Shown here: positions 19,277 through 26,779 of the stretch, piece by piece
Layout of the letters: each line of letters begins with the position of its first letter
Numbering within the stretch: the first letter of the stretch is position 1
NCBI GenBank assembly: GCA_021813905.1
Contig: JAKAJH010000017.1
Span: 1 to 51,877, forward strand
DNA from: Bacteroidota bacterium
GTDB taxonomy: Bacteria > Bacteroidota > Ignavibacteria > UBA10030
DNA length: 51,877 bases
Reading direction: 5' to 3'
Translations under genes and position numbers: made by a program
Notes under the pieces: model-generated
The model's database searches: none
Told to the model about the DNA's origin: nothing
The model's input: the letters and a program-made list of their open reading frames with translations, nothing else

Positions 19277-19286
19277 CGCGAATTCG

Positions 19287-19433
19287 GCGGGGAAAAATTC
19301 CCCGCGCCGTAAGTTGTTTGCTCGAATTGTATTACGTCCAACTCCTTTCCACTGTTGAAAATCCCCGCACCGAATTTCCCCACGCAAGGGTGTCGACGCA
19401 CGAATATCCCATGATTTCGTCGAAAATTCCCGG
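19287..19433. promoter_or_regulatory. Array of GAAWWTYCCC sites upstream of the sigma54 promoter
   Basis: Five related sites lie in 147 nt: the palindrome GCGGGGAAAAATTCCCCGC (19287-19305), GAAAATCCCC (from 19357), GAATTTCCCC (from 19372), GAATATCCC (from 19402) and GAAAATTCCC (from 19422). They sit 10-150 nt upstream of the -24 element, where enhancer sites of NtrC-type activators are found. The first also forms a hairpin after the regulator gene, but it has no T-run and so is not a good terminator. Confidence 0.55.
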
Positions 19434-19440
19434 TTGATTC

Positions 19441-19456
19441 TGGTACCGGGTTTGCG
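19441..19456 (+). promoter_or_regulatory. Candidate sigma54 (-24/-12) promoter
   Basis: TGGTACCGGGTTTGCG fits the sigma54 consensus TGGCAC-N5-TTGC: the GG and GC dinucleotides have the obligatory spacing, and the one mismatch is T for C at the fourth base. Transcription would start near 19467, leaving a 65-nt leader before the STAS gene. The gene just upstream encodes a GAFTGA-type sigma54 activator. Confidence 0.6.
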
Positions 19457-19532
19457 GAGAAGTGACTCAGAACCGGCAGAGAGTCGTCCCATCAACAGGC
19501 TCCGATCCATCAACACTCAGATTGAGGAACGC

Positions 19533-19880
19533 ATGGCCACCAAGCTTACGACGCTCAATAATCTCGAGATCGCGGTTCTCGAGCCCCGTGGATCGCTCAT
19601 CGGGGGAGAGGAAACAGACGAATTAAAGACAAAGGCGCGCGACCTGATCGAGCAGGGAAACAAGAAACTGGTGCTTGACCTCGGCGGCGTCACGTACATC
19701 AACAGCTCGGGCATCGGCGCGCTGGTCAGCGTGCACACGATGTATCAGAAAGCCCAGGGCAAGATCAAGCTGTGCAATGTGGCGAAGGGTGTGCAGAACG
19801 TATTTGTGATCACGAAGCTCACGAGCGTCTTCGAGGTCGAAGAGGACCGTGAGCAGGCTGTGAAGACATTCAAAGCGTAA
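19533..19880 (+). CDS. STAS-domain protein (anti-sigma-factor antagonist type)
   Basis: A single-domain cytoplasmic protein of 115 residues. The SpoIIAA-like core is clear: GSLIGGEETDELKTKARDLI, LVLDLGGVTYINSSGIGALV with the Ser normally phosphorylated by a partner anti-sigma kinase, and the late KLCNVAKGVQNVFVITKL. No anti-sigma kinase or phosphatase gene is nearby. ATG 19533 is preferred; 33 upstream codons carry the promoter region. As first gene after the sigma54 promoter and 44 nt before exbB, it is probably co-transcribed with the Ton genes. That is unusual for this family and may mean it controls the complex or a distant sigma factor. Confidence 0.88.
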   Translation: MATKLTTLNNLEIAVLEPRGSLIGGEETDELKTKARDLIEQGNKKLVLDLGGVTYINSSGIGALVSVHTMYQKAQGKIKLCNVAKGVQNVFVITKLTSVFEVEEDREQAVKTFKA

Positions 19881-19924
19881 CCGGGGAACCGGTTCCATTT
19901 CAACCCTCAACAGGAGAACGTCTC

Positions 19925-20662
19925 ATGAAGACCTCTGTGTTCAACACCATCGTACTGGTCGTCGCCTTCGCGGTCGGCTACGCGATCTACGAGTACATGC
20001 TGCCGAAGTTCATCAAGGACGGCGGTCCGTTGGTCATTTCGCTGATCGCGCTGGTGATCATGCTGGTGGCAGTGATTGCCGAGCGGTATCTGTCGCTGCG
20101 CAAGGCGCAGGGCAAAGGGAATATCCCCCTGTTCCTGAAGAACGTGCAGCAGTCCGTCACCGCCGGCGACATCGATGGCGCGATCGCCCTGTGCGACAAG
20201 CAGCGCGGTTCGATGGCGAACGTCATCCGCTCCGGTCTGGACGGCTACAAGATGCTCGTGTCGCAGGGTGATGTCGAAGGCCAGAAACAGATGATGGAAG
20301 AGATCCAACGGTCGATTGAAGAGGCGACGATGCTGGAAGTGCCCCTGCTCGAGCGCAACCTCGTCATGATGTCCACGATCGCCTCCATCGGCACCATGGT
20401 CGGTCTGCTGGGCACGGTGGTCGGAATGATCCGTTCGTTCCAGGCCATGTCGCGCGCCGGCGCCCCGGATGCCGTCCAGCTCGCGCTCGGTATTTCCGAA
20501 GCCCTGATCAACACGGCGGGCGGTCTCGTCGCCGGTATCGGCGGGATCGTGGCCTACAATTTCTTCGTCACGAAAATCGACAACTTCACCTACATGATCG
20601 ACGAAGCCAGCTACGCCATCATTCAGTCGCTCGTTTCGCGCAAGCCGTCCAAGTCCCGGTAA
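19925..20662 (+). CDS. exbB: ExbB/TolQ/MotA-type proton channel
   Basis: A 245-residue inner-membrane protein that, with ExbD, uses the proton gradient to energise TonB. Hydrophobic segments lie at about 8-25, 36-54, 145-168 and 188-210. The conserved block SIGTMVGLLGTVVGMIRSFQ and the later INTAGGLVAGIGGIVAYNFF mark the channel helices. The extra N-terminal helix, compared with E. coli ExbB, is common in Bacteroidota. AGGAG lies 7 nt before ATG 19925. It is followed at once by two exbD genes and tonB. Confidence 0.93.
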   Translation: MKTSVFNTIVLVVAFAVGYAIYEYMLPKFIKDGGPLVISLIALVIMLVAVIAERYLSLRKAQGKGNIPLFLKNVQQSVTAGDIDGAIALCDKQRGSMANVIRSGLDGYKMLVSQGDVEGQKQMMEEIQRSIEEATMLEVPLLERNLVMMSTIASIGTMVGLLGTVVGMIRSFQAMSRAGAPDAVQLALGISEALINTAGGLVAGIGGIVAYNFFVTKIDNFTYMIDEASYAIIQSLVSRKPSKSR

Positions 20663-20683
20663 TCCCGAAGGAGGGACCCCGCA

Positions 20684-21151
20684 ATGGCGAAGCACAAAAA
20701 AGGACGCGTCAATATCAGGATCGACATGACGCCGATGGTGGACGTCACGATGCTGCTGCTGACGTTCTTCATGATGACGACGCAGTTCAAACCGCCCGAG
20801 GAAGTCGAGGTGGTGCTGCCGCTGTCGCACTCCGAGTTCAAACTCCCGGAGTCGGACATCATGATGATCTACGTCAACAAAGAGGGCAAGATCTACCTCG
20901 GCGTTGACTCCCAGAACCTCATGGAACGGCTGTTCGGCAAGGAGAACCGCTACAAGCGGGCGGTGGAACTGAACAAGGACGCGCTGGGCAACATTCTGAT
21001 CCAGGCGCGCATCAACAATCCGCGGCTCCGCACCGTGATCAAGGGGGACAAAGGCGCTCCCTACGGCCCGATGGAAGATGTGATGGATGTGCTCCAGAAG
21101 GCGAAGATCACGCGGTTCAATCTTGTCACAGACCTTGATAAAGGAGCCTGA
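20684..21151 (+). CDS. exbD: ExbD-family biopolymer transport protein, first copy
   Basis: A 155-residue single-pass protein: a short basic cytoplasmic N-tail, one membrane helix and a periplasmic domain. The proton-carrying Asp is D20 in IDMTPMVDVTMLLLTFFM. The periplasmic part contains the typical 'VIKGDKGAPYGPMEDVMDVL' run. AAGGAGG precedes ATG 20684. It lies 21 nt after exbB and 2 nt before a second exbD, so the stator may contain an ExbD heterodimer. Confidence 0.92.
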   Translation: MAKHKKGRVNIRIDMTPMVDVTMLLLTFFMMTTQFKPPEEVEVVLPLSHSEFKLPESDIMMIYVNKEGKIYLGVDSQNLMERLFGKENRYKRAVELNKDALGNILIQARINNPRLRTVIKGDKGAPYGPMEDVMDVLQKAKITRFNLVTDLDKGA

Positions 21152-21153
21152 CG

Positions 21154-21645
21154 ATGGCTGCAGTCGAAACCGGACAACCTCGTGCGGCTCAAAAAGGAAA
21201 GCGCAAGAAGCGCCGGGTGGGCGTTCGCATCGACATGACGCCCATGGTCGACGTGTGTATGCTGCTGCTGACCTTTTTCATGCTCACGACGGTCTTCAAC
21301 AAGCCGCAGACGATGGAACTGAACCTGCCGCCGGACGACAAAGTCCAGGTGGAGGTCCAGGAATCCGCGCTGCTCACTCTGCGCGTGGACAAAGATTTCC
21401 AGATCTACTGGAATCAGGGAAGCGATCCGAAACTGCAGAAGGTGGCCTTCAAGGACCTTCGCAGCTTCCTGACGGAGCGTCTGCGCAACAATCCGAAACT
21501 CATCACGCTGGTGAAAGTTGACCGGGATGCCACCTATGAGAACATGGTGGACGTGATGGATGAACTGAATCTTGCCAACATCACCCGCTTCAGCCTGGCG
21601 CCGATGCAGGACGCCGACAAGAAGCTGATGGCGAAGGCAGGATAA
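21154..21645 (+). CDS. exbD: ExbD-family biopolymer transport protein, second copy
   Basis: A 163-residue paralogue of the preceding ExbD. It has a longer and more basic N-tail (QKGKRKKRRVGVRIDMTP), the proton-carrying Asp at D33 (MVDVCMLLLTFFML) and a different periplasmic domain ending in NITRFSLAPMQDADKK. Two diverged exbD genes in tandem are usual in Bacteroidota Ton and gliding-type loci. It is separated from tonB by 10 nt. Confidence 0.92.
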   Translation: MAAVETGQPRAAQKGKRKKRRVGVRIDMTPMVDVCMLLLTFFMLTTVFNKPQTMELNLPPDDKVQVEVQESALLTLRVDKDFQIYWNQGSDPKLQKVAFKDLRSFLTERLRNNPKLITLVKVDRDATYENMVDVMDELNLANITRFSLAPMQDADKKLMAKAG

Positions 21646-21655
21646 GGAGGCGATG

Positions 21656-22393
21656 ATGGCAGACGGTATGGTCGTCCCCTATCAGACCCATGGCTACGGT
21701 GCAGTCGAACTGAAGGCCGTTGCGCAGAAGTACATGGCGTACGGCCTGGTGTTCTCGACGCTGCTGAGCTTCTCCACGATCGGTTCCTACTACGGAATCG
21801 GCTATCTCACGGAAGAAGACGAGCCGGTGCACATGGTGCGCATTCTGAAGTACACAGACCTCGGCCCGCCTCCGTCGCTGACCGACCAGGCGGCTCCCGC
21901 CGTCGCGGTCTCCGGTCCGGCGGTGAAGCCGAGTATCGGTATCCCCGTCCCGGTTCCCGATGCGGAAGTCAGCCCGGACCAGACGATCGCCACGCAGACC
22001 GAACTGAGCGCGCAGTCGGCGCCGGTCGAAGGCCCCGGTTCGGGCAGCGGCGGCGCACAGATCGAGCAGGACCTGAAAATCGACGATGACGGTCCGCCGC
22101 CTGACTTCGTGCCGTACGAAAAGGAACCGACGATCGTCAAGCGCGTCGAACCGAAATATCCCGACATCGCGCTCCGCGCCGGTCTCGAAGGCAACGTCTT
22201 CGTGAAGGTGTGGGTCGACAAGGAAGGGAAAGTGCGCAAGGTCGTCATCCTGAAGAGCGATGCGGAGATCTTCAACCAGGCAGCGGAAGATGCGGCAAAG
22301 CAGTGGATCTTTACCCCGGCGGTCATGCAAAAAGGCCCCGTGTCGGTGTGGGTGTCGATCCCGTTCCGTTTCCGGTTGAGCGGCAACAAATAG
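21656..22393 (+). CDS. tonB: TonB energy-transducing protein
   Basis: A 245-residue protein that spans the periplasm and pulls on the plug of outer-membrane receptors. A cytoplasmic N-part of about 25 residues precedes the membrane helix (about 28-50; YMAYGLVFSTLLSFSTIGSY). A Pro-rich linker follows (SGPAVKPSIGIPVPVPD). The C-terminal TonB domain reads VEPKYPDIALRAGLEGNVFV, VWVDKEGKVRKVVILKS, AAKQWIFTPA and ends in FRFRL. The long unstructured N-part before the helix is odd for TonB. ATG 21656 has AAGGAGG at a good distance; ATG 21653 is possible. It could energise the receptor at 3.6 kb. Confidence 0.92.
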   Translation: MADGMVVPYQTHGYGAVELKAVAQKYMAYGLVFSTLLSFSTIGSYYGIGYLTEEDEPVHMVRILKYTDLGPPPSLTDQAAPAVAVSGPAVKPSIGIPVPVPDAEVSPDQTIATQTELSAQSAPVEGPGSGSGGAQIEQDLKIDDDGPPPDFVPYEKEPTIVKRVEPKYPDIALRAGLEGNVFVKVWVDKEGKVRKVVILKSDAEIFNQAAEDAAKQWIFTPAVMQKGPVSVWVSIPFRFRLSGNK

Positions 22394-22491
22394 GCTGTGC
22401 ATGCAAGCTGCCAGGCGCTGGTGGAACGCATGCGCTCGCGCATGGCGCTCAACAGCCCTGACAGCTTGTGTGTTTTTCAGGGTTCGTGACT

Positions 22492-22743
22492 ATGATCCAT
22501 CGAACACAACGAAGCCCGCAGGCGACCATCTCCATGCTTCTCGGCTACACCGTCTCGGCCGTCTCGCTGGTCTTCGGTATTCTTCTTCTGACCGGGTGGC
22601 TCCTGCATTTCACGATGCCGGACCAGTTTCGCGTCACGTTCGGCGTGGTGCTGCTGCTGATGGGGATCTACCGGTTCGTCCTGACGCGCACAAAGGCAAA
22701 ACAATGGGCCGACGAACAACAGGAATCGGAATCGCCGCGCTGA
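22492..22743 (+). CDS. Small two-helix membrane protein
   Basis: An 83-residue protein with two hydrophobic helices (about 13-35 and 42-60) and a charged C-tail (TRTKAKQWADEQQESESPR). I recognise no family. It sits between tonB and the PstS-like gene, starts 98 nt after tonB and overlaps the next gene by 40 nt, so it belongs to the same transcript. ATG 22492 has an AGGG 9 nt before it; a GTG at 22468 is possible. A role as an accessory of the Ton complex is inference from position only. Confidence 0.7.
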   Translation: MIHRTQRSPQATISMLLGYTVSAVSLVFGILLLTGWLLHFTMPDQFRVTFGVVLLLMGIYRFVLTRTKAKQWADEQQESESPR

Positions 22744-23624
22744 TTACCGCCGCGCTGGCGGTGGTCCCGGGATGTCAGCGGAAAGAAGCGACCGCCACCT
22801 CGGGTGCGACGACCATCCTGGCCAGTCACCCGCTGGACTCGCTGGTGCGTGAAGAAGCGGCGCAGTATGTGAGCCTGTACCCGCAGGTACAGCTCGCCGT
22901 GCGGGCGGTGGAAACGCGGGAAGCCGTCGTCGATCTCCTGAACGGCGGCACGAGCGTCATCGCGATCGACCGGCCGCTGAACGACGAGGAGCGCGACGTC
23001 GCGGCACAGGCCGGCCTGAACCTCACCGTCAATGCATTCGCGCATGACGGACTGGCGGTGATCGTCCATCGCCTGAATCCGGTCCGTCAGATGACGGTCG
23101 AGTCGGTACGCCGGATCGTGACACGCGAGGCGACGGCGTGGGCGGCGATCCCGGACGCGCGCTGGGACCGGGCGATCGAGCTGGCGCTCAGCGATGTCAA
23201 CTCGGGTCCGCCGGAATTGCTCCAGCGAACCTTCTTCCATCTGCCACGGGCGCCGGAACCGACGACGCGTGTCGGAACGCAGGAGCAGGCGCTCGCGTAC
23301 GTCGCGGCGCATCCCGCCGCTGTCACATTCGTTTCCATGACGCATCTCGATCAACTCTCATCCGATCTTCGCATCGTGCCGATCGAGTCGACGGATTCCA
23401 CGGCGACCGACCGTTTCGTCCTCCCGTCGCAGATGAATGTCTATCAGTCTCTTTACCCGTTTCATTATTCTTTGTATCTTGTGCTCGCCGAATCCAAAGC
23501 CGCGGTGGGTGCGGGCTTCAGCACCTTTGTGATCAAGACCGTCGAGGGCCAGAAACTGGTGCAGAAAGCAGGGCTCGTGCCGGTCAACATCCCGAACCGC
23601 GTGATCCAGTTAAACCCGGAGTAA
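22704..23624 (+). CDS. PstS-like substrate-binding lipoprotein
   Basis: A 306-residue lipoprotein of the type 2 periplasmic-binding fold. A signal peptide with lipobox (VVPGC, Cys at about 24) is followed by a PstS-like domain: ILASHPLDSLVREEAAQYV, VDLLNGGTSVIAIDRPLNDEE, NAFAHDGLAVIVHRLNPV and TVESVRRIVTREATAWAAI. The last two are the usual PstS 'Ala/Gly-x-Asp...Val-Asn-Pro' and 'Gly-x-Trp' regions in changed form, so the ligand may not be phosphate. No ABC permease genes are near. PstS-like genes following exbD-tonB are known in Bacteroidota, with unproved function. The start overlaps the upstream small gene. Confidence 0.82.
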   Translation: MGRRTTGIGIAALITAALAVVPGCQRKEATATSGATTILASHPLDSLVREEAAQYVSLYPQVQLAVRAVETREAVVDLLNGGTSVIAIDRPLNDEERDVAAQAGLNLTVNAFAHDGLAVIVHRLNPVRQMTVESVRRIVTREATAWAAIPDARWDRAIELALSDVNSGPPELLQRTFFHLPRAPEPTTRVGTQEQALAYVAAHPAAVTFVSMTHLDQLSSDLRIVPIESTDSTATDRFVLPSQMNVYQSLYPFHYSLYLVLAESKAAVGAGFSTFVIKTVEGQKLVQKAGLVPVNIPNRVIQLNPE

Positions 23625-23631
23625 GTGCCCA

Positions 23632-25299
23632 ATGAAGAGAACCCTACCGTTCCTTGCCGCCTGTCTCCTCCTGGTCGGAGCCGAAGCGCCCGGTCAATCG
23701 AAGGTTGATTTTGCCAACGGTCTTCTCAAAGAAGGAAAGGTCCGCGAAGCTATCGGGATCCTGCAGGCCCAGCTGGCGGACTACTCACGCGACGCGAAGG
23801 CATGGTTCAGTCTGGCGCAGGCATACCAGGCCCTCCATCGGATGGATTCGGTCGAGTTCGCCGCATCGAAAGCGGTGACGTACGATGACGAGATGCAGGA
23901 TGCCTACGTCCTCCTCTCGTCGGCACAACTGGCGCAAAAGAAGACTTCTGACGCCTACGCGAGCGCACGAGCCGGAATCCGGGCAAAGAAGCAGGAATAT
24001 CCGCCGCTGCTGATCCAGCTGGGCCAGGTGCTGCTGGCGGCCGATTCCGCCGATGCAGCGCTGGTGGCATTCACGCGCGCCCGGGAGATCCAGCCGGACA
24101 ACCCGGTGGTCTACGAAGGACTCGGCGACGCGTACGCGAAGCAGGGCGTGGGGCCGCTGGCGATCACGCAGTATGAACGGTCGCTCGAGATCGATTCGCT
24201 GCAGCCGGCGCTGTGGTACAAGCTGGCAAATCTGAACATCAAGGAGCGCCGGTACACGGACGGCGCCCACGCGTTCCTCCGCCTGCTGGAGCAGCAGCCG
24301 GCGAACGATTCCGCACGGCTCGAGCTGGCGAATCTGTACTATCGTGCGCGCCAGTTCGTCAACTGCGCGAAGACGCTGAAGGAGTACTTCGGGACGCACA
24401 AGAATGTGGACAAGGAAATCCGCTCCATGTACATGGAGTCGCTCTTCCTGAGCCGCCAATACAAGGAAGCGCTCCCGCTCGCGCAGCAATTCCTGAAAGA
24501 AGATCCGAACTCCCGTCTGGCCACGCGGATCGTGGCGCTGGCGTCCATCGATCAGAAGCAGTACGACGCGGCGGTCGACGCCTACACGAAACTCAAGACG
24601 CTCGATACCCTGGATGTGAACGACTACCGGCGTCTGGCGTTTGCCTATCGCCAGACCAAGCGCGATTCGTTGGCGGCGCTGACCCTGGAAGAGGCAATCC
24701 AGAAGGACAGCACGCAGGAGGCGCTGTACAATGAGGCCGGTGCCCTGTGGATGACGCTGCGCCAGTGGAAAGGGGCGGCGGCGATGTTCGAGAAGCGTAT
24801 CCAGCTCGATACCAGCGCGATCGCGGCATACATCAATTACGGTTCGTGCGTCATGCAGATGGAGGACTACGAGACGGCCGCGAAGGCGTTCCAGAAAGCC
24901 ATCGCGCTGAACCCGCAGTACCCGCCGGCCTATATCCGCCTTGCGTCATGCTACTTCCAGCTCAAGCAGTACGATCAGGGTCGGACGGTGGCGGAGAAGG
25001 CCGTGGAGGTCGTGGACACCGCGAAGGTCAAGTACCGGCTCGAACTGGCGGATGCCAACCGGATGATTGGACTGGCCTACCTGCTGGACAAGAAGTGGGA
25101 GGATGGTGTGAAAGCGCTGCGCGAATCGCTGAAGTACAAGGATGACGACGCGCAGACCTGGCTCCTGCTCGGGCAGGGGCTGCAGAATATGCAGAAGAAC
25201 AAGGATGCTTATGATGCTTATGTCCGCGCGCTGAAGATCGACCCCAACAATGAGGGCGCGAAGAAGGGGCGGGACACTCTGAAACCACTTGTTGAATAA
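23632..25299 (+). CDS. Exported TPR-repeat protein
   Basis: A 555-residue protein with a signal peptide (MKRTLPFLAACLLLVGAEAP, cleavage near APGQ) and about a dozen tetratricopeptide repeats covering almost the whole mature chain (for example DAKAWFSLAQAYQALHRMDS and YPPAYIRLASCYFQLKQYDQ). It is likely a periplasmic scaffold. It starts 7 nt after the PstS-like gene. The order exbB-exbD-exbD-tonB-PstS-like-TPR recurs in Bacteroidota, which suggests the TPR protein is part of the same envelope assembly; its partners are not known. Confidence 0.9.
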   Translation: MKRTLPFLAACLLLVGAEAPGQSKVDFANGLLKEGKVREAIGILQAQLADYSRDAKAWFSLAQAYQALHRMDSVEFAASKAVTYDDEMQDAYVLLSSAQLAQKKTSDAYASARAGIRAKKQEYPPLLIQLGQVLLAADSADAALVAFTRAREIQPDNPVVYEGLGDAYAKQGVGPLAITQYERSLEIDSLQPALWYKLANLNIKERRYTDGAHAFLRLLEQQPANDSARLELANLYYRARQFVNCAKTLKEYFGTHKNVDKEIRSMYMESLFLSRQYKEALPLAQQFLKEDPNSRLATRIVALASIDQKQYDAAVDAYTKLKTLDTLDVNDYRRLAFAYRQTKRDSLAALTLEEAIQKDSTQEALYNEAGALWMTLRQWKGAAAMFEKRIQLDTSAIAAYINYGSCVMQMEDYETAAKAFQKAIALNPQYPPAYIRLASCYFQLKQYDQGRTVAEKAVEVVDTAKVKYRLELADANRMIGLAYLLDKKWEDGVKALRESLKYKDDDAQTWLLLGQGLQNMQKNKDAYDAYVRALKIDPNNEGAKKGRDTLKPLVE

Positions 25300-25312
25300 G
25301 GAACAGGAATCC

Positions 25313-25432
25313 ATGGAGCAGAATCAGCCAACTCCCGAGAAGCCGCCGGTCGGTTTCTATGTGTTCATCGGTCTTGTGGGCTTCATCTCGCTGCTGGTCG
25401 CGGGATACCTGGTGTATTCCTACTTCGTCTAG
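25313..25432 (+). CDS. 39-residue single-helix membrane protein
   Basis: A small ORF encodes a polar, Pro-rich head (MEQNQPTPEKPPVG) and one strong membrane helix (FYVFIGLVGFISLLVAGYLV) with a short C-tail YSYFV. It starts 13 nt after the TPR gene, with GGAACAGG at a suitable distance before the ATG, and ends 45 nt before the next gene. The composition and the position in a tight operon argue that it is a real small membrane protein. I know no homologue. Confidence 0.6.
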   Translation: MEQNQPTPEKPPVGFYVFIGLVGFISLLVAGYLVYSYFV

Positions 25433-25477
25433 CCCTGTCTTCTCAATGAAGCGTTCACCTCACTGAAAGGAATCATC

Positions 25478-26482
25478 ATGAGGAATATCAGCGTCGCCGT
25501 GCTGCTTGCCGTGTTCGCACTCCTGCAGGGGTGCAAACCCAAAGCGAGTGCGACGGTGTCGGAATGGGATCAGTTCCAGGACCCGTATTTCAAGGTGACC
25601 TTCAGCTACCCGAAGGGATGGGTGGTGGTGAAAGATACCCGCAAGGTCTCCGTGTTCTCGTCCGCGGAAACGATGGACAAGTTCTTCGACTTCGATGAAC
25701 GGAAGAAGGACGGCGTGAAGATCGAGATTGCCGCCGAAAAGAGCGACTCGATGCAGGACTACGTGAAGTACATCCAGAGCTATAAGGACGATCGCGCCGC
25801 CGCCGGATTCACGGTGAAGGAGATCGAGCAGGCGAAGATCGACGGTCAGCCCGCCGCCATGTTCACCTACAGCGGCAACTACAACGAAGCGACGAAGGTG
25901 ACGGCCATCCGCATTGCCACGCTGAAGGATTCGACCATCTACTCCGTGGAATTCGCCGGCCTGAACGCCGCGTTCGATCAGTACCGTTTCGTCCTGGATA
26001 GTGTCCTCGCGACGCTCGTCCTGCCGAGACCGGTGATCATCCCGAAGGGCGTCGATCCGTCGCTCCCGCTCGAACAAACCGAGAAGTTCTCCAACGCGAT
26101 CCTCGAACTGCAGTATCCGGCCAACTTCAGCCCGTCGGAAATGCCGAAGAAAGGCGAGGTCGAGTTCTCGATGCGGCTGATGGGATACCGCCAGGATTGC
26201 ACGATGGATATCGACGTGCGGCCGGCGAAGAAGCTGACGGTCGAGAAGGTGGCCGATCAGAACGTCAAGATCTACAAGCCGACGTCACGCGGTACCGCCA
26301 CGCTGAGCGGCGAGAAGGCGATCTACTTCGACTACTCCGTCGTAAAGGGCGTCAACAGCCGCGTGTATTTCGCCGTGAAGAACGACAAGATCTACCGTGT
26401 CACGATGAACTACTACACGCCGATGAAGAGCTCTTTCCTTCCGGCGTTCGAAAAGGTCGTGGCCTCCATTCGCGTCAAGTAA
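25478..26482 (+). CDS. PsbP/DUF1795-like lipoprotein
   Basis: A 334-residue lipoprotein: signal peptide with lipobox (FALLQGC, Cys at about 19), then two apparent copies of a PsbP-like domain. The first spans about 30-180 (DPYFKVTFSYPKGWVVV, KVSVFSSAE, VTAIRIATLKDSTIYSVEF) and the second about 200-334 (LELQYPANFSPSE, IYRVTMNYYTPMKSSFLPAF). In such proteins the domain usually serves as a stability or assembly factor in the periplasm; no enzyme residues are evident. It is the last gene of the STAS-Ton run and is followed by a terminator. AAAGGA precedes ATG 25478. Confidence 0.75.
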   Translation: MRNISVAVLLAVFALLQGCKPKASATVSEWDQFQDPYFKVTFSYPKGWVVVKDTRKVSVFSSAETMDKFFDFDERKKDGVKIEIAAEKSDSMQDYVKYIQSYKDDRAAAGFTVKEIEQAKIDGQPAAMFTYSGNYNEATKVTAIRIATLKDSTIYSVEFAGLNAAFDQYRFVLDSVLATLVLPRPVIIPKGVDPSLPLEQTEKFSNAILELQYPANFSPSEMPKKGEVEFSMRLMGYRQDCTMDIDVRPAKKLTVEKVADQNVKIYKPTSRGTATLSGEKAIYFDYSVVKGVNSRVYFAVKNDKIYRVTMNYYTPMKSSFLPAFEKVVASIRVK

Positions 26483-26508
26483 CGATCGATCCGGATGTAC
26501 GGTGTGAG

Positions 26509-26550
26509 CGAGGGACTGTCGCACAGCGCGGCAGTCCCTCGTTTCGTTTT
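26509..26550 (+). terminator. Intrinsic terminator of the STAS-Ton operon
   Basis: A perfect 10-bp stem, CGAGGGACTG / CAGTCCCTCG, with a 13-nt loop is followed by TTTCGTTTT, 27 nt after the lipoprotein stop. It ends the transcript that would start at 19467. Confidence 0.88.
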
Positions 26551-26631
26551 CCGCCGCTCCTGATCGTCGGTGCCGGGCACGCGCTTCTTCCGCCGAAATC
26601 CGCCCTGCGCGACAGGCCAAGGATTTTCAGG

Positions 26632-26660
26632 ATTGACTCAGAAACAAAACAGTGCTATAC
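26632..26660 (+). promoter_or_regulatory. Sigma70-type promoter of the APC-USP permease gene
   Basis: TTGACT (26632-26637), a 17-nt spacer and TATACT (26655-26660) form a near-consensus promoter. It lies between the upstream terminator and the permease start, with a predicted leader of about 110 nt. Confidence 0.7.
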
Positions 26661-26779
26661 TATCCGCCGTTGTCTTCGGTCGCCGTGGTCGCTGACGGAA
26701 CCCCGGCGTGCGTGTTGTCCACGGATCATCTGACTTGCCCCCGGAAGGCCAAACCACAGCATCACGCCCGCACGGCGTG

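Noticed and set aside
19287-19305. The GGGGAAAAATTCCCC hairpin as terminator of the regulator gene
   Set aside because: It has a good stem but no T-run after it, and the same motif recurs four more times nearby, so a binding-site role is preferred.
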